Origin: Urechis unicinctus
Taxonomy: Eukaryota; Annelida; Polychaeta; Xenopneusta; Urechidae
Reading direction: 5' to 3'
NCBI GenBank assembly: GCA_034190875.2
Contig: CM067357.1
Location: 22,700,520-22,764,519, forward strand
DNA length: 64,000 bases
A program made the position numbers and the translations under genes. Numbering within the stretch: position 1 is the first letter of the stretch; each line of letters opens with the position of its first letter. The notes beneath the pieces are model-generated. The model was not told the origin of the DNA. It was given only the letters and a program-made list of their open reading frames with translations, and made no database searches. This document shows, piece by piece, positions 10,873 to 23,356 of the stretch.

Positions 10873-11177
10873 TTGGCAAACATATATGACCAATACCAAC
10901 AATTTGGGAGGCATCACACGCATATTAATCACAACAGAAAGCCAATTACTATCTAAACCACTAACTGCCGTAACATAGATGAGTTCTACTCACGAAAACC
11001 TGATCATATAATTGAACCTAATACCTCTACAATGTTTGTTGAGAAAATATCTGACCAATAAAACAGTTACTAGAGGTGAATAGGCATATTTAATTTATAA
11101 TAAAACCATGTCTATGATAGAAAATAAAAATAGGGTAGGCAAACCTGTTGTTTACTGATACGCGATTCTACCAATTT

Positions 11178-11210
<33 letters not shown>

Positions 11211-11211
11211 G
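11178..11211. repeat. Short (AT)n tract
   Basis: Alternating AT with one AAT interruption. The unit 2 equivalent near 30368-30392 is shorter and less regular. Confidence 0.7.
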
Positions 11212-11605
11212 TAGCTTATAACATGTCTATAAACTCATCAGTATGACATTAGTATATGCTAATCAAAAGATACTTGAGTATGTCTTGGGGTCAGTGGTCT
11301 AACTGACATACATGAGGTGATTAAACACGGCCTCCAACCTTGTAAAAATTTGCCTTGTCTGAAAAACGTGTGGAATAAACATCATCCAAGCTATTTAATA
11401 TGCACCAAGAGCGGTCGGTTTTGACTATAACCGTTATTCATAGCTATAAATAGGCTAAAGCTCTTACAGTAAATTATAATTTCAGCAATGCTGGGCGCAA
11501 TACAATAACCCGTTTAAGTCGAAACATATTTGGGGCTGACATAGATTTTCGGTAAATTAATGCAAAAACCGAAACAAAAATTGTCAGTTAATCTCCAGGG
11601 TCTAG

Positions 11606-11857
11606 TTGAAACGAAGCTCTATGTTGTATATATTTTTCATGACGTGGGTTATGGGCCAATTTCATGGCATCAAACAAAGTATGACAACCGTTTTGCAACA
11701 TATTGCTTTCAGGCGATGTCATCTTCATAGCAAAATTACAATGTTTGTGCACTTGTTTAGGTTATATATATATACCAACATTTCCATATTTTGCATTATC
11801 AACAAAACAGAAATAAGTAGGTTCAATTACCCCCGTACGGAATTGAATGTTTATTGA
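11606..11857 (+). pseudogene. Open block, copy 1 (83 codons), frameshifted in copy 2
   Basis: Open from a TTG with readable MLYIFFMTWVMGQFHGIKQS and ending YPRTELNVY. In unit 2 a T is lost from CCGTTTTGC, and a 58 bp insert at 30912-30969 interrupts the same region, so the frame is broken there. No family is recognised. A chance frame is a real possibility. Confidence 0.17.
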
Positions 11858-13199
11858 TATTATTTCTCACGGCACCGTACGCACTGACTTTACTAATGTT
11901 TAATGTCTCATTGTTATTCGACACAAACTCTTCGCACATAAAGGGCTGAAAGGGCTGTTTGATGGATTAGTTCTAACATTAGATCCCAAAGCACAAAGGC
12001 CACGTAAATGAAAAGGCATCCTGGTAAGTTTTTGTCATTTAAATTCAACAAACATCATTGCACGTTGGCAGCAGAATAACATACATTTAATTTGTAAAAC
12101 TGTGTAATGCATCCACTGATATTTGCTACTATATCATGTACTGCTCATGATAATCATTCGCAATCACTATTGCCATGGCACAGTAATTATCTGATTGGAT
12201 TTGATACTGATACTTGGCGAAATGGACAAAATATCGAATTAATCCGTCGGTAACTTGATGATGCAGAGTGATGCCGACAAGATGCCAATGTTGTGAACTG
12301 CATTGTATTGTGCTTATTTTCCTTAGTGTTTTGTTGTATGCATGAATGTCTTTCTATATGATTTAGCAATTCAACAAGAAGCCTAATCTGGTAGAATATA
12401 TTAATCTATATTTAGCTGCAGCAGTGATATATTTGTAGGTTTTCGGCTTTCAACGGGATTGTCAACATTCGTTACAAACTAATCGAAATAGGGAACAAAG
12501 CAATGCAGGGTCTTTATTTAACTTGACTGCACCGGGGCGACCTATACAAAATAAGTATGAGTACAAAATAAGAGAGTGCAAAGCTTCCGGCTAATAGGAA
12601 ACAGCACTCTGATCTGAAATCCCTAAGGCTATTCATCCTGAAATACAGGTAGTTAATGTCACCATGTGTCTTAATCAGTGTAATTGCGTAATTGTTAAAC
12701 GGTTGTGGTCCACCCCTAAGGGATGAAGCCATGTATTTTATGGTTGCTCAGACTGGGACTGCTCCCTAACACACCTACAATAATTCATATGCACTTGGTC
12801 ATCAAATGAATAAAACAGTAAGCTCAGGTGCATTTGACATGTCGGCCTGCCATGCCGAGAGTTTGTTGGGATCTGGGAAATTGACTTGCTGACCCTCTAT
12901 GCTAATACGCTTCATTCATTGTAAATATTTCTTACTTATTCTATGGGCTCAGTTTTCCTATAACTCGAGCAAGGGATTCTCCCTTCTTTGAGGAAAGTTT
13001 TTAGCTGGGGTATTTTCTACTAAGAAAGGGAAAGTGATGACATGGTGCAGCAACAGTCACGCACGCAAACTTGGAAGAGATGTCGGGTGATTACTGATGT
13101 TGTTGCAGAATACTCTCCAGAAGACTGGAGATGAATGTAGTTGGCAACATTTTGGATCACTATTGTATGATGATCTCTGTGTTTGAGAACGGTTTCAGA

Positions 13200-13500
13200 T
13201 ATGCACATTGCGACGTGACAGCGTTCAGATGACGTCTTTGATGTCTTTTACAGCTATAAAAACACGCAACATGAATGCGCGCAGCCACGCCGGAACTTAA
13301 AACGGCAACTTGTAAAGCGCAAACATAGCGCTGACAGCTTGACAGGCAAGGAAAAGTGCCCCCAGTTCCGGTAAAAATCGTTGTGCGCGACAATGGCCCT
13401 CCTAGCGGCCGCGACGGAAACTCTTTATGTGGACATAGAAGTATATCCATTGGAGACTAAAGTCAACAAAAGTTTGGCGATGTGTCTACTAAAGGTCGCG
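13200..13500. other. Locally GC-richer stretch with TATA-like element
   Basis: This part, mirrored at 35420-35700, is richer in CG dinucleotides than its surroundings (GCGCGC, GCGGCCGC) and holds CTATAAAAA at about 13255. A minus-strand frame covers it (13160-13450; 35270-35662 in unit 2, 130 codons there), as does a short plus-strand frame from the ATG at 13393 that reads MALLAAATETLYVDIEVYPL before running into the CA tract. Unit 2 keeps part of both frames. It could be a promoter-like or coding remnant; I cannot choose. Confidence 0.2.
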
Positions 13501-13521
13501 TTCGTTTTAATACCTACACAA

Positions 13522-13666
<145 letters not shown>

Positions 13667-13689
13667 TAGACCATAATGATTTTTTAGAT

Positions 13690-13715
13690 AAAGAGAGAGA
13701 GAGAGAAAGATAGGG

Positions 13716-13757
<42 letters not shown>

Positions 13758-13775
13758 GAGCGAGAGAGAGGAGAA
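13690..13775. repeat. Imperfect (GA)n tract
   Basis: GA repeats with TAGATA interruptions, directly after the CA tract. Unit 2 keeps only a short GA-rich remnant (35764-35795). Confidence 0.9.
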
Positions 13776-14396
13776 GAAGGTCGATTTGGAGGTGGAACTA
13801 ACAGGTATATGATATATGGTAACATATAATTTAGACAACATCAATTTATAATATTAAACAGCTATGTTTTATGAACACGCATAGGCAATTATAATCAGCG
13901 AAAGACATCGTCAACGTCTTTTTGTGTATTTACTTGATGCAAAGAATTAATTGGCTCTCTTTGAATTAATCCCTGTAAGTTATTGCCTTATAGTCCCTAC
14001 CTCATTGCACTCTTAGATATAGGACAATTAAACATCTGTGAAAAGATTGCTACTTAGTTTTAATTTGACAAAACGAGATGAAGTTCGTAAATGCTGTATT
14101 GCCTTTATCCCTTCTTTCAATCACACCCCGCTTAAAAAGCAAAATACGCTGCATCATCATTCAATACAAGCTGTAAACGACAATTTTGCTCTGATTGTGT
14201 GATTGCTGTGTGATGATTCTAATACGGTCGCTCGAGTTTCAGAGATTCTTTCCAGAGAAAATGCTACCAATCTATGGTAATTGCCCTATTACCGAAATAA
14301 ATGACGAGTCCATTACATGTAACATCCGATGTATACCCTTGGGGCGATCGGATTCTCAATATTCGTAAGTGGAACACACTAAAAAGCACTTTCAGC

Positions 14397-15718
14397 AGAG
14401 TTGTAACTCGATGACTTCGGAAATTGCGCCCTGAAATCCTTGCAATACGCTGATGAGCCAATGTCAAAGGACCAATTACAGTGGCAAAAAGTTGGTTTGC
14501 ATTACGACGATGACTACCAGCTCAATATGTGAACCAGAGTAGATCATGAGAACAATTTCGCATAATGTGTCTCTCAGAACATGTAAAAAACTATGGTGAC
14601 ATTAAAATATGTGCCTTATTGCGCCTTGTGGAACAGCTACACTCAAAGACGTGATTCTGGTTAACTTGTTTCCAAGCAATATTGTACTTCCGAGAGCTTC
14701 TGTTACAGTTTATGAGATCGGACTATTACCAATTATAATACTCATCGTACAACTATCTTTTTTCTCACCACGTCTATCCTCTTGTTTGACCATGTGCAAA
14801 AGACAAAACTTACCTATTAAAGAAAACGCCTATTGGACAAAACTGATGAACCATTAAAATATATTCGCATGAACATACCGAGGCGATAACTAGCTTGTTG
14901 TTGGAAATTGAGTGCACAAAGTTCGCAAAGGCCCTCCGACCTGGAAATAGTTTTATCTTATTTATAAGTTCCGCTCGCCATTTAGTTATATTTCAAAATA
15001 AGATCACTAAATCAAGTGGGGATGTCTAACCGATTCTACAATGCTGACGATAGAGTGCTTGATATCTGCTGGGTATCACATTCAATTGCTAAGCATAGAT
15101 AAACATAGCGTTTAATGGGACACCAACACCAGTGTTTAATGTGGTGCCTACTAATTGCTTAGCTGTTGTCGTTCGGTTTGACGAGCAGATATGCAGCTAT
15201 GAAAGTCGAAAATATAATATATCTTGCAAGATTTTAGACGCCACCTAGCAGTCAGTATGGTTCCATTCATAATGACGTGAGTATGCATTAAATGAGCCTA
15301 TTCATTTTTATGGCCTACAGTAATTATACCCCAATGAACTTTAAGGGAATTGGTCAAAATGAACATTTACGACCGCTGGTGGGCGAAATTTAAGACACAG
15401 TTTCACAAACAACACAATTACCCTCCTATGTAATTAGACGCGTTATCCTGGAACGAATTGCGTAACATAAGAAATGTTTCCGTCAGCTTTTCTAGCTCTT
15501 CTCAATTGGCAATGCTTTTATTTAACTTTACTAAAAGTAGTGAAATCCTTTCATGTAGCTAATATTTATAGATCGCATTTCTTATATGAGGAACGTTTTT
15601 ACTTAACCCAGTCATCTCAACAAGCTTATGATCAAATTATTATCCATTGCTCACTGTATTCAGTGATATTCAGCATTATAACTGGTTATAGTTACACGTG
15701 CATAATCTATGCACTTAA
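14397..15718. other. 1.3 kb present in unit 1, absent from unit 2
   Basis: In unit 2 the equivalent of 14396 (TTCAGC) is joined to that of 15719 (GCGAGC). Both ends share AGC followed by a GAG-like string, as expected for a microhomology-mediated deletion in unit 2, though an insertion in unit 1 is not excluded. The block contains the frame at 14609-14857 and the 5' two thirds of the one at 15474-15881. Confidence 0.8.
14609..14857 (+). CDS. Uncharacterised ORF, 82 codons, unit 1 only
   Basis: ATG-initiated and closed by TAA. The translation begins MCLIAPCGTATLKDVILVNL, continues with one strongly hydrophobic stretch (IGLLPIIILIVQLSFF) that could span a membrane, and ends with a charged part. 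No homologue exists elsewhere in the window because unit 2 lacks the region, so no comparative test is possible. It lies upstream of the 15474 frame on the same strand and could be an exon of the same gene. No family is recognised, and chance is not excluded at this length. Confidence 0.22.
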   Translation: MCLIAPCGTATLKDVILVNLFPSNIVLPRASVTVYEIGLLPIIILIVQLSFFSPRLSSCLTMCKRQNLPIKENAYWTKLMNH

Positions 15719-15881
15719 GCGAGCCTTTAATGTCAAATGTAATATTCAAAATAATACATCAGGCTCCATTACTGTTCTAGAGCTTACAATGATGGTTAAA
15801 CATGGATGCATTGCTACCCATAAGCTAACACGCGTGAATGAGTTCTATTCTCGCTATGTTCACGTATTATCGTCAGCGTAA
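15474..15881 (+). pseudogene. Degenerate ORF with hydrophobic N-terminus, copy 1 (135 codons)
   Basis: ATG-initiated. The first ~25 residues (MFPSAFLALLNWQCFYLTLL...) resemble a signal peptide or signal anchor; a second hydrophobic part (SVIFSIITGYSYTCIIYAL) follows near residues 64-82. The stop after HVLSSA is TAA where unit 2 has TTA. Beyond it unit 1 also has TGA for AGA and a short deletion, whereas unit 2 reads on for 40 more codons. So unit 1 has a 5' part with a truncated end and unit 2 has the 3' part without the start. No family is recognised. Confidence 0.35.
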
Positions 15882-16959
15882 ATACATTTTAAAATGACCG
15901 TTTGATTATGCGTTCTTCCCTTATGTATGGCAGGCATGTTGACGGACATTTAATATTAAATCTCGGCCTGGTTTATCGATGTATTGTATATAGCATCAGC
16001 AATAGTTTATATGGGATGATTTTAAAGCAATTTGAAAGGGTTGAAACTAATAATATCTGCAAGTTTTGAAATGCAAAATAGTCAATAATATCACATAACG
16101 ATCGTCACACAATCGGGCACTGCATTGCAACAATTGTATTTATGGTTGGAGACGCACATCAAACAAAGACGCTTATATCAATATCGATATAATTGGATAA
16201 CATCTAATTTGCTGAATAGTATGCTAATTGCTAACCCGTATTTGCAGTAGTTACGATAATGTTTTTTCGCTGTTTGTGACATGCCATTTGATTCGTGAAA
16301 CATGTGTCACACACTCATATCACCAATACATAACCCTTGGCACCTCATAAATGCTTCTGCAAAAACGTACTTTGCGTGTGATTTGCGTCTTTGTATCAGA
16401 ATATAGGAGGCGCGGTCATAAGCCGTCCGGCTAGACAGTTGCATTAAAATGTTAAAGCGTTTATGATACCAACTAGTGCAGCAATAAAATCGCCATTATC
16501 AAATCCAGGAATCATTGATGATGGATACTTCACATCAAAACGACCAGCTGTCTTATGTGTAATCGTTTAAGCGCTAAATATTAACGCCACCGTAACCTGG
16601 GGACGGGGGAGATTTTTCGGTATAAAACGCTTAAAAGCCTGATGACCTGTCTTGGGGTAAGGCGTCTATGTTGGCGGACATCATTTCAACATCAAATATC
16701 AAAGCTTGTCGTAATCTATCTTATATAATTTCAATAATCATTTGTATGGGATTCTCATGATAAAGGTTCCAACTGAACTGTCAACCAATTTTAATGCATT
16801 CCAAATAATAATGTTAGCAAGTTGTGTCGCTCTATGTCAATTGCTTTTATCGATTCTACACTTTATTGTTTGAGCTAATTGTAACAATCCCCATTTTGAT
16901 TGCAATTATGCAAGTGACGTCAAGCAATAACTACGCATCGTTAAACATTAGTTCGACAC

Positions 16960-17247
16960 TTGAGCAGGAATTATTCCGAAAGTTTGGCAAATCATTATTG
17001 CGCCTCAAAAATTATCCACGCATTATTGATGCTTTTGGCAACCGATAATGTTTCGCTACTGTTTGTTATGTTAGACATCACATCACTACAGAATACGTTT
17101 AGCTGCTATCGACACAATAAACAACAGTCCAAAAACCGGATTCATTTTATTAAATTAATTCGATTTTGCATTGAATCTAACAGCAGCATTAGATACTACC
17201 ATTGCATTATGACAAACCATTGCAATATTGCGTCCTGGCATTCATGA
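16960..17247 (+). pseudogene. Possible exon relic, copy 2 of 622-909
   Basis: All 95 codons stay open. Differences from copy 1 are scattered and mostly replacement changes. See copy 1 for the comparison with unit 3. Confidence 0.25.
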
Positions 17248-17400
17248 TCTGCTCTTTGTTCAAGGAAATGCACCTTGTGTATTAAATTCAACCTGCAAGC
17301 GCTGTAATGGACCTCATACAATAGCATCGCGTTTGTTAGCGATCGAAGGATGCCTTAAACATCAGTAGGTATCATTGACTAATTGTTAGAAATGACATAG

Positions 17401-17688
17401 GCTGAGCATGTCAGTGCTGAAGCTAACTCTCTTAAATGCAACAATTCAGGTTTATTGGGACATCTAGCTGGGTTTGACAACGGTAACACTTTGACAGCCA
17501 CATTAATGGAATTATCACCTGTGCATCAAAGTATTATGCTATATTTACATACTTACCGCCCATTACGGTTGATATGGATTATTCAATTTGGAAAAATGTG
17601 GCTTCGTACCATTATCAAAATCGTGCAGACATTTAGCAACGAATCTGAAAAGGAACCCGGGTATATTATGACCAATGTGAAAATGTGA
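17401..17688 (+). pseudogene. Possible exon relic, copy 2 of 1063-1329
   Basis: Open for 95 codons after TAG to TGA; ends ESEKEPGYIMTNVKM. It is longer than copy 1 because a single-base indel near 17648 avoids the earlier stop. It is the best preserved of the three copies. Confidence 0.28.
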
Positions 17689-20600
17689 GTTCCAATTGCC
17701 AATCATCTTGTCAAACACACAATTTGTAAGTTCTGCAGCTGTTGACACTTACTGAGTGAGGTCTACTGGAACCGGATAATTACAACAACTAAGTGAATAC
17801 AAATATTCGGAAATTGAGCTCGTTAACAAGTGTGCGGCGTTGTGTCATAAGACTTAAACAAATGGTGTGTACAGAAGAGCTCAAAAATACACCAACATTG
17901 CCCGTATATCGCAGTTGTGAAAAATGGTTATATATACTACCCATGCAATGACTCTTAGTGAAACAGCTAACCATTAACTCAATCATTTAGTTGAGCAGAC
18001 CGTCAGCAGAGCATACATGCCAGACGTGTCAGCCGGAATATCATGTTGCCGTTGTTTGGCTTCCACCTCTTACCGTACATCGTTCGCATAATATAACCTA
18101 TTCCTTAGAATGTAATTACAGCTACGTGGCATACCAAGAGAATGGAGTATACCCCGATCTGTAGGGGACTCCTGGTTGAATAATGTTATAACTATATGCC
18201 GAAGATGTACAAATATCGAAATGTTTATTTGCCAAAAAAACAATGGCTGGATACACTGAGTTTCATAACAATCATGCTATCTGTAAGTGCCTGGTCAAAG
18301 CTACCTATCTTTCAAACGCTGATTCATTGTGAATGTGAATAGTATACTGGCTAGACGTCCTGGCTGTTATAATAAGGACACATTTCAGACTACTAGGCGA
18401 ACATTCGCCGTGAGTGTGGAAAAATGGCAGGGTCATTATCATTAGCTCACATATGGACGGCGACGTCCAATGACTGAATCAAGACTCTCATAGTATACTA
18501 ATTCGTATGGATTGATTAACAGCCAATGTAGATGAAATAAGAAGGAAGCAATGAGCTTACTCTCTTGCAGCTGTTTTGTTCATGTCCTTATATCTATTTA
18601 GCTATCATTCAGCGCAAATATAGTTTGTAGCATCCAAAACCATTGGAGTTTAATAAACTGCCTTATAAACAGATATGATGCATCCGTTAAAAAGTGTAAA
18701 TATATGATGCTTGACGTAAAATTATTCGACCAGAATATGCCAATGTGTCAATCCGGCAGCTCGGATATTATTGACATAAATTTCGTAATAATACATGTTA
18801 TTATGCTTGTGGCGAATACAATGTAGACGTGACAAAATAAATGTGCCAATATTGCATCATATATCATCGCAGAAAACAGAAGGTCGTCTTTATTAAGAAT
18901 CACAATGGAAGATAATAAATGTTTGACAAGGCTAATGTACTACATATGTATATTGATAGTTGTTTAATCTAAATCGCCCTGGGTCAAAAGAGTAAAGTAA
19001 AATGTTAGGATGGTTGATAATCCAGAAAGCGTTATGAAGGTGTACGAACTGAAAGACAGTACGCTTTTATAGTAGATAGTCAGGCTATAGTTTACTGCAT
19101 CACAACTTCAATCGCAAAAATTAAGCAAATATGTAATGACAAATAGATTAGATCTCTAAATTTGGCGGCGGCATCCCCAGAATATTTCATGCCATTAGAT
19201 AACCACTGGGGCAGAAGCTAGAAGTATTTACCATACACGAGCATTATAAAGAGCAGTTATTTCAATAACTTAATCGCTTTAGTTTTATTTCGTCCTGTTA
19301 TAGCTAAATGTATTCATTCCATAAGAAAGCATAAAATTAATTTTGTCGTGTGAGATGTATATGCAGGGCACATACCACGTACACTAAGGTCGCTTCTGAC
19401 ATACATGGTAGTTATTTTGTATCAACGGCTCAACCACATAAGGCAACGGGGTTTTCATTGACTGGTGTTTGTGATCCACAAGAAATCAAAACTACTGATT
19501 GTCAACCCTGGCCATTGTATCCATGAATGCCCCCCTCCACCCACTTTTGACCTTTACAAACCAATCGAATCGCTCCAATATAGGCTTAGTGAAAGCGAAC
19601 TCTAAGAGCGAGAGTTTCGGTATGATTTATCAAGGCCGTATGGTTTTACGTAAATATAGTGCACTCAAACGAAGATTGTAGAACAAATATGCTGACGGAT
19701 AGTAAAGTCTGTGGCCGACGAAACTAGGTACAGCAGGTACATGGATGCATTGTTGTTATTTATGCTTAAGATCGGTATCATATAAACACCTCATGCTTCA
19801 TTTCTTTCATAATGCACTGTACAATTACCACAAAGTCATATTAAGGAATGACAACCAATCTCAGAGGCAATCCGGAGCAAGTTGGCACGACTTAGGTATA
19901 GGCTAAATGTTTTTACTGACGACAAGTGCTGTGATTAATAAAGGTGCACATTTTGGGTGAGTCAGCTACGAGGTTATCATCTAAAGGCCAGGGGATTGCA
20001 GGGTTCGTTTCATTTATGATAAACTGACTCAAATATATCCCTTCAAATATATCTCTTCCATTTAAGAGTATGATCGCTTCATGTATCTTGCCGTTAAGGT
20101 CTTGTTAACGTACATAAAGTGGCTGAGTGTCTTTCAAGGGCATGAGTCATGCTTATCAGACGGCTAAATAAGCAGCCACAGATTCTGAAGTATTGCCGTT
20201 GATCCTAAATATAGCCATCCCATAGCAAACGCCTGGTGAACAAAGGTTACACACATTGTCATTGTCAGTACATCTGGTACAATGTGCATATGTCTTGTTC
20301 TTACCCACCACAAGACTGTTTAGACAACAACAAAGCATAAGTTATTAGTATCATAAGTCCACACTCGGACGGCATCATTTTGAAATCTTGCAATTTGTGT
20401 TCTTTCTAGTTGTAGGCCAATTTTGCCAATTAGGCTAACTGTTCCCTATATATCGTTATGATTTGTTTACAACCAGTTATTTGCTGCCCTACTTAAGCCT
20501 CTAATACATACGTTTTTGTTATTCACTAAGCAATATAAGACCCGGAGTTATTCCATTCAATATAAACAAGATATGTAACGTTCGCTTCTTTTCGCTTCGA

Positions 20601-21335
20601 TTGGTAGAGATTAACTCTGTTGCAGTAGATGGCATCATTAACACTCAGCTATGGAGACTCCCTTTTTTCACATCCAATCTTCTGCTCCCAAGTTATTCAA
20701 AGTCATTCAAAAGTAGTAGAATAAAACGCTTACATCAGCTATTACATCATTTTCTTTGTTGTTACAACGAACCATTTACTGTTGTTTCGTAAGCGACCAT
20801 ACCTCAGTGTCTACTTTTCAACTGTTATTGTTTTGTCAGCATACACGGTTGCGTATCATCTAAATAGCTGCAGTCAATTGGGGTGCAAATATATAATTAC
20901 ATTTACGTACATCACTCAAGGAATATGTCAAAGCAATAATGTTATTCATGTGCAACCGAGAGTTGATAAACCATAAGTGGTAATTTGTTTAGCAGGAATA
21001 CAGTCTGGTTCCTCTTTCTGTACACCCTCGAGTTACCCCAGTTCAAGGTCCGTTAGATTTAATCGACCATATAAGCCAACAGCAATTTAATCGTGTTATC
21101 ATATTATACATCAGGTTTATTCGGATTTGCAGCTCAGCCCACCTAAATCATTCCTAAATTTTTACGGTATGCTTCTGTGATGTATAAATTCTGGTATGCT
21201 GCAATGTGCTCTTCGATTACAGAGAGGCAAGAGCCGCATGCGTCACAGATCATCCCCACTTTCCGATACAAACGTATGCGTATTTGTTAGAATGATGCAG
21301 CCCAACAAATTGGCTCATACGATGTTGCAAGAGTT

Positions 21336-21800
21336 ATGGCAGATATATCCACCATCAATACTTGCATAGGTATGCATTGCACGATATTGTCTTATTTCAC
21401 ATTTGTAAACCAAAACGAAATATTTTTACAAATTATTACAAAAACATCAGTCGCACATATGATTCTCCCATTCACAAAAGACTTTTGTTTTGATGTTCCA
21501 CGAAACTGTGTATGGTGTTTACGCATATCATATAAAAAATGCAAAATTCCATTCGTGGGTAAACCCGACATGCTTTGTCATAATCAAATTGTTCGTAACT
21601 CTTTGGGCGTGCGGTTGATATTCAAGAGTCTTTTGGAAGCCGAAGTCATGTTGATCGATGCTTATTACAATCTATCTTGTAAATGGTACATCAAGCGTTC
21701 AAAGCGGCGGTGGCTGCTTGGTTTAAGATTATGGCCTCGCTTGTCACCACTGTACTTTCTTCATGTATATACAGCGATAAATGTATTAACCCTAGGCTGA
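21336..21800 (+). pseudogene. Longest non-repeat ORF of the window (154 codons)
   Basis: ATG-initiated, 154 codons, continuous only in unit 2. Middle part: PFTKDFCFDVPRNCVWCLRI then a Lys-rich run; C-terminal part: SCKWYIKRSKRRWLLGLRLW. No signal peptide or clear membrane segment is visible. Comparison with the diverged copy 3 over two blocks (21492-21560 with 51539-51607; 21678-21761 with 51740-51823) gives, in my hand alignment of 51 codons, about 10, 9 and 24 substitutions at codon positions 1, 2 and 3. That third-position excess is what constraint on a protein would leave. Unit 1 is frameshifted and copy 3 has stops. I read it as a former coding exon. No family is recognised. Confidence 0.45.
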
Positions 21801-22423
21801 AGCGATTAAGGCTTAATTGTGCAACGCTTGTTTTGTAATCGAACTTGTAATGCTGGACATAAAATGAAGACCTATTTATGTCCATCTGGTTACCACATTG
21901 GCGTAAAAATGACGTACACTTAATTCGACTCATACCGACCCTAGGTGCGTGAAAGTATTGACAACATAATGGGTTAAGCAAGTTTTGCTAATAGTTAACA
22001 TCAGTTTGTACGGATATATAAATGTCGATGGAATGATAATAGATATATAATCAACATCGAAATGGTTGAAAATACTAACGGTCATCGATCGAAGCACGCT
22101 TTGTTTTCGTCTGTCATAGCTATGCGGGCCACTCTAAATGTTGCGATCAAAACAATAAGCTCATCTAACATTGCTCGCATCGCATGTCATTCACATTTAT
22201 CATGCATCGCTAAATGTCCGTCATTGTGTTGCTGTGTTGCATTCTCAAATGATCATTTAATTGTGTGGAGATTGTGATGTAAGCTTAAAGTAAACAACAT
22301 ATTGCGCGGTTTTGGGTATTTTGGGAAGTCCGTGATTTGTTTCGCGTGATAATTGAATTAAATTGCAATTATCATCGAATTTTTGCTAGTGGAATAATAT
22401 GTCTGGCTTTCTCTCGAATCTGC

Positions 22424-22710
22424 CGGTTGTTGTGTTCAAAGCAGTATCGGTTATAGATAGAATCGATAGCTGGGAAGACTATAAATAGGCAGCAGAAACT
22501 TTCGGGTATCATTCCGTTATTTTTGTATCTAGAGAGCCGTGTGCGTCAGCCTATGAATCTCTCGAGCCCATTGCTGTTTATGACTGACATAAAAAGAGGC
22601 CCATTGTTCAAAGACACTACATATTTACATGCCATAAATAACTTTGCAGCTCGTGCTTTGTTAGCTTAACGTGCTCTCCCGTTGGCGAAGCAGACAATCT
22701 ATCATCAATG
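22424..22710 (+). pseudogene. Broken copy 2 of 6203-6487
   Basis: The same frame as copy 1, with TGG changed to TAG near 22456 and AAA to TAA near 22666. The conserved core at 22543-22591 is unchanged except for one or two bases. Confidence 0.35.
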
Positions 22711-22841
22711 AACAGCTCGATGCTTACATTTGGATTTTAGATGAGTCAAGGCTCTTATTAGAATACTTCATGTAATAAAAAATAACGGACCCTGCAACGT
22801 CTACGTGACCAAACCTGTCCATTTTCCAGTGAAGTAAGGAA

Positions 22842-23045
22842 CTAAAAAAAAGTATCAGGTTGCCAATTATTCAGAGCATCTTTAGCATGCATAAGCGACG
22901 TTTTGCAGCACGCGTACTTATAAACCGATGATTGGGTGTTGCGCTCTTGACGTACATGAAGTTGGATCGTTTCCATGTGTATCCTTTTGTCGTTCATGAT
23001 TACGCAGCTTCTCTGTGTATCCGATAATAGTTGATGCCAAGCCAT
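22842..23045 (-). pseudogene. Minus-strand exon-like block, copy 2
   Basis: The equivalent of 6642-6824, open for 67 codons and ending LNNWQPDTFF, where unit 1 has a stop in place of the Trp. It is close to copy 1 otherwise. No family is recognised. Confidence 0.2.
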
Positions 23046-23164
23046 TTGATCAAATTAGCAAGCGGTTGGAAAGGCCCTTCAACTGAATACATAGGCTCAT
23101 CAAGATTGTTGCAAACCAAGATAACATTATTCAAGATATTGATGCAAAGCCAAGTAGATTTGCC

Positions 23165-23356
23165 TCATGTGTCTGTAACCTTGACAGTGACGTCGTTCAT
23201 GAATATTGGGGCACAATTGTTACGACGAGACCTGATTGAAAACCCGTGTCCATCTATACCAAATGTTATATCACTAACCTCTAACCGAGTAGTTTTAAAG
23301 CTTAGGATACACCATACTATGATCATTTGCCTTGTCATGCATCGTACCCAACACAA
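23165..23356 (-). pseudogene. Minus-strand exon-like block, copy 2
   Basis: The equivalent of 6944-7135, still open for 63 codons. Changes include K to N twice and H to R. In this copy the overlapping plus-strand frame (23031-23372) is also open, but that one is interrupted in unit 1, so the minus strand is the better candidate. Confidence 0.2.
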
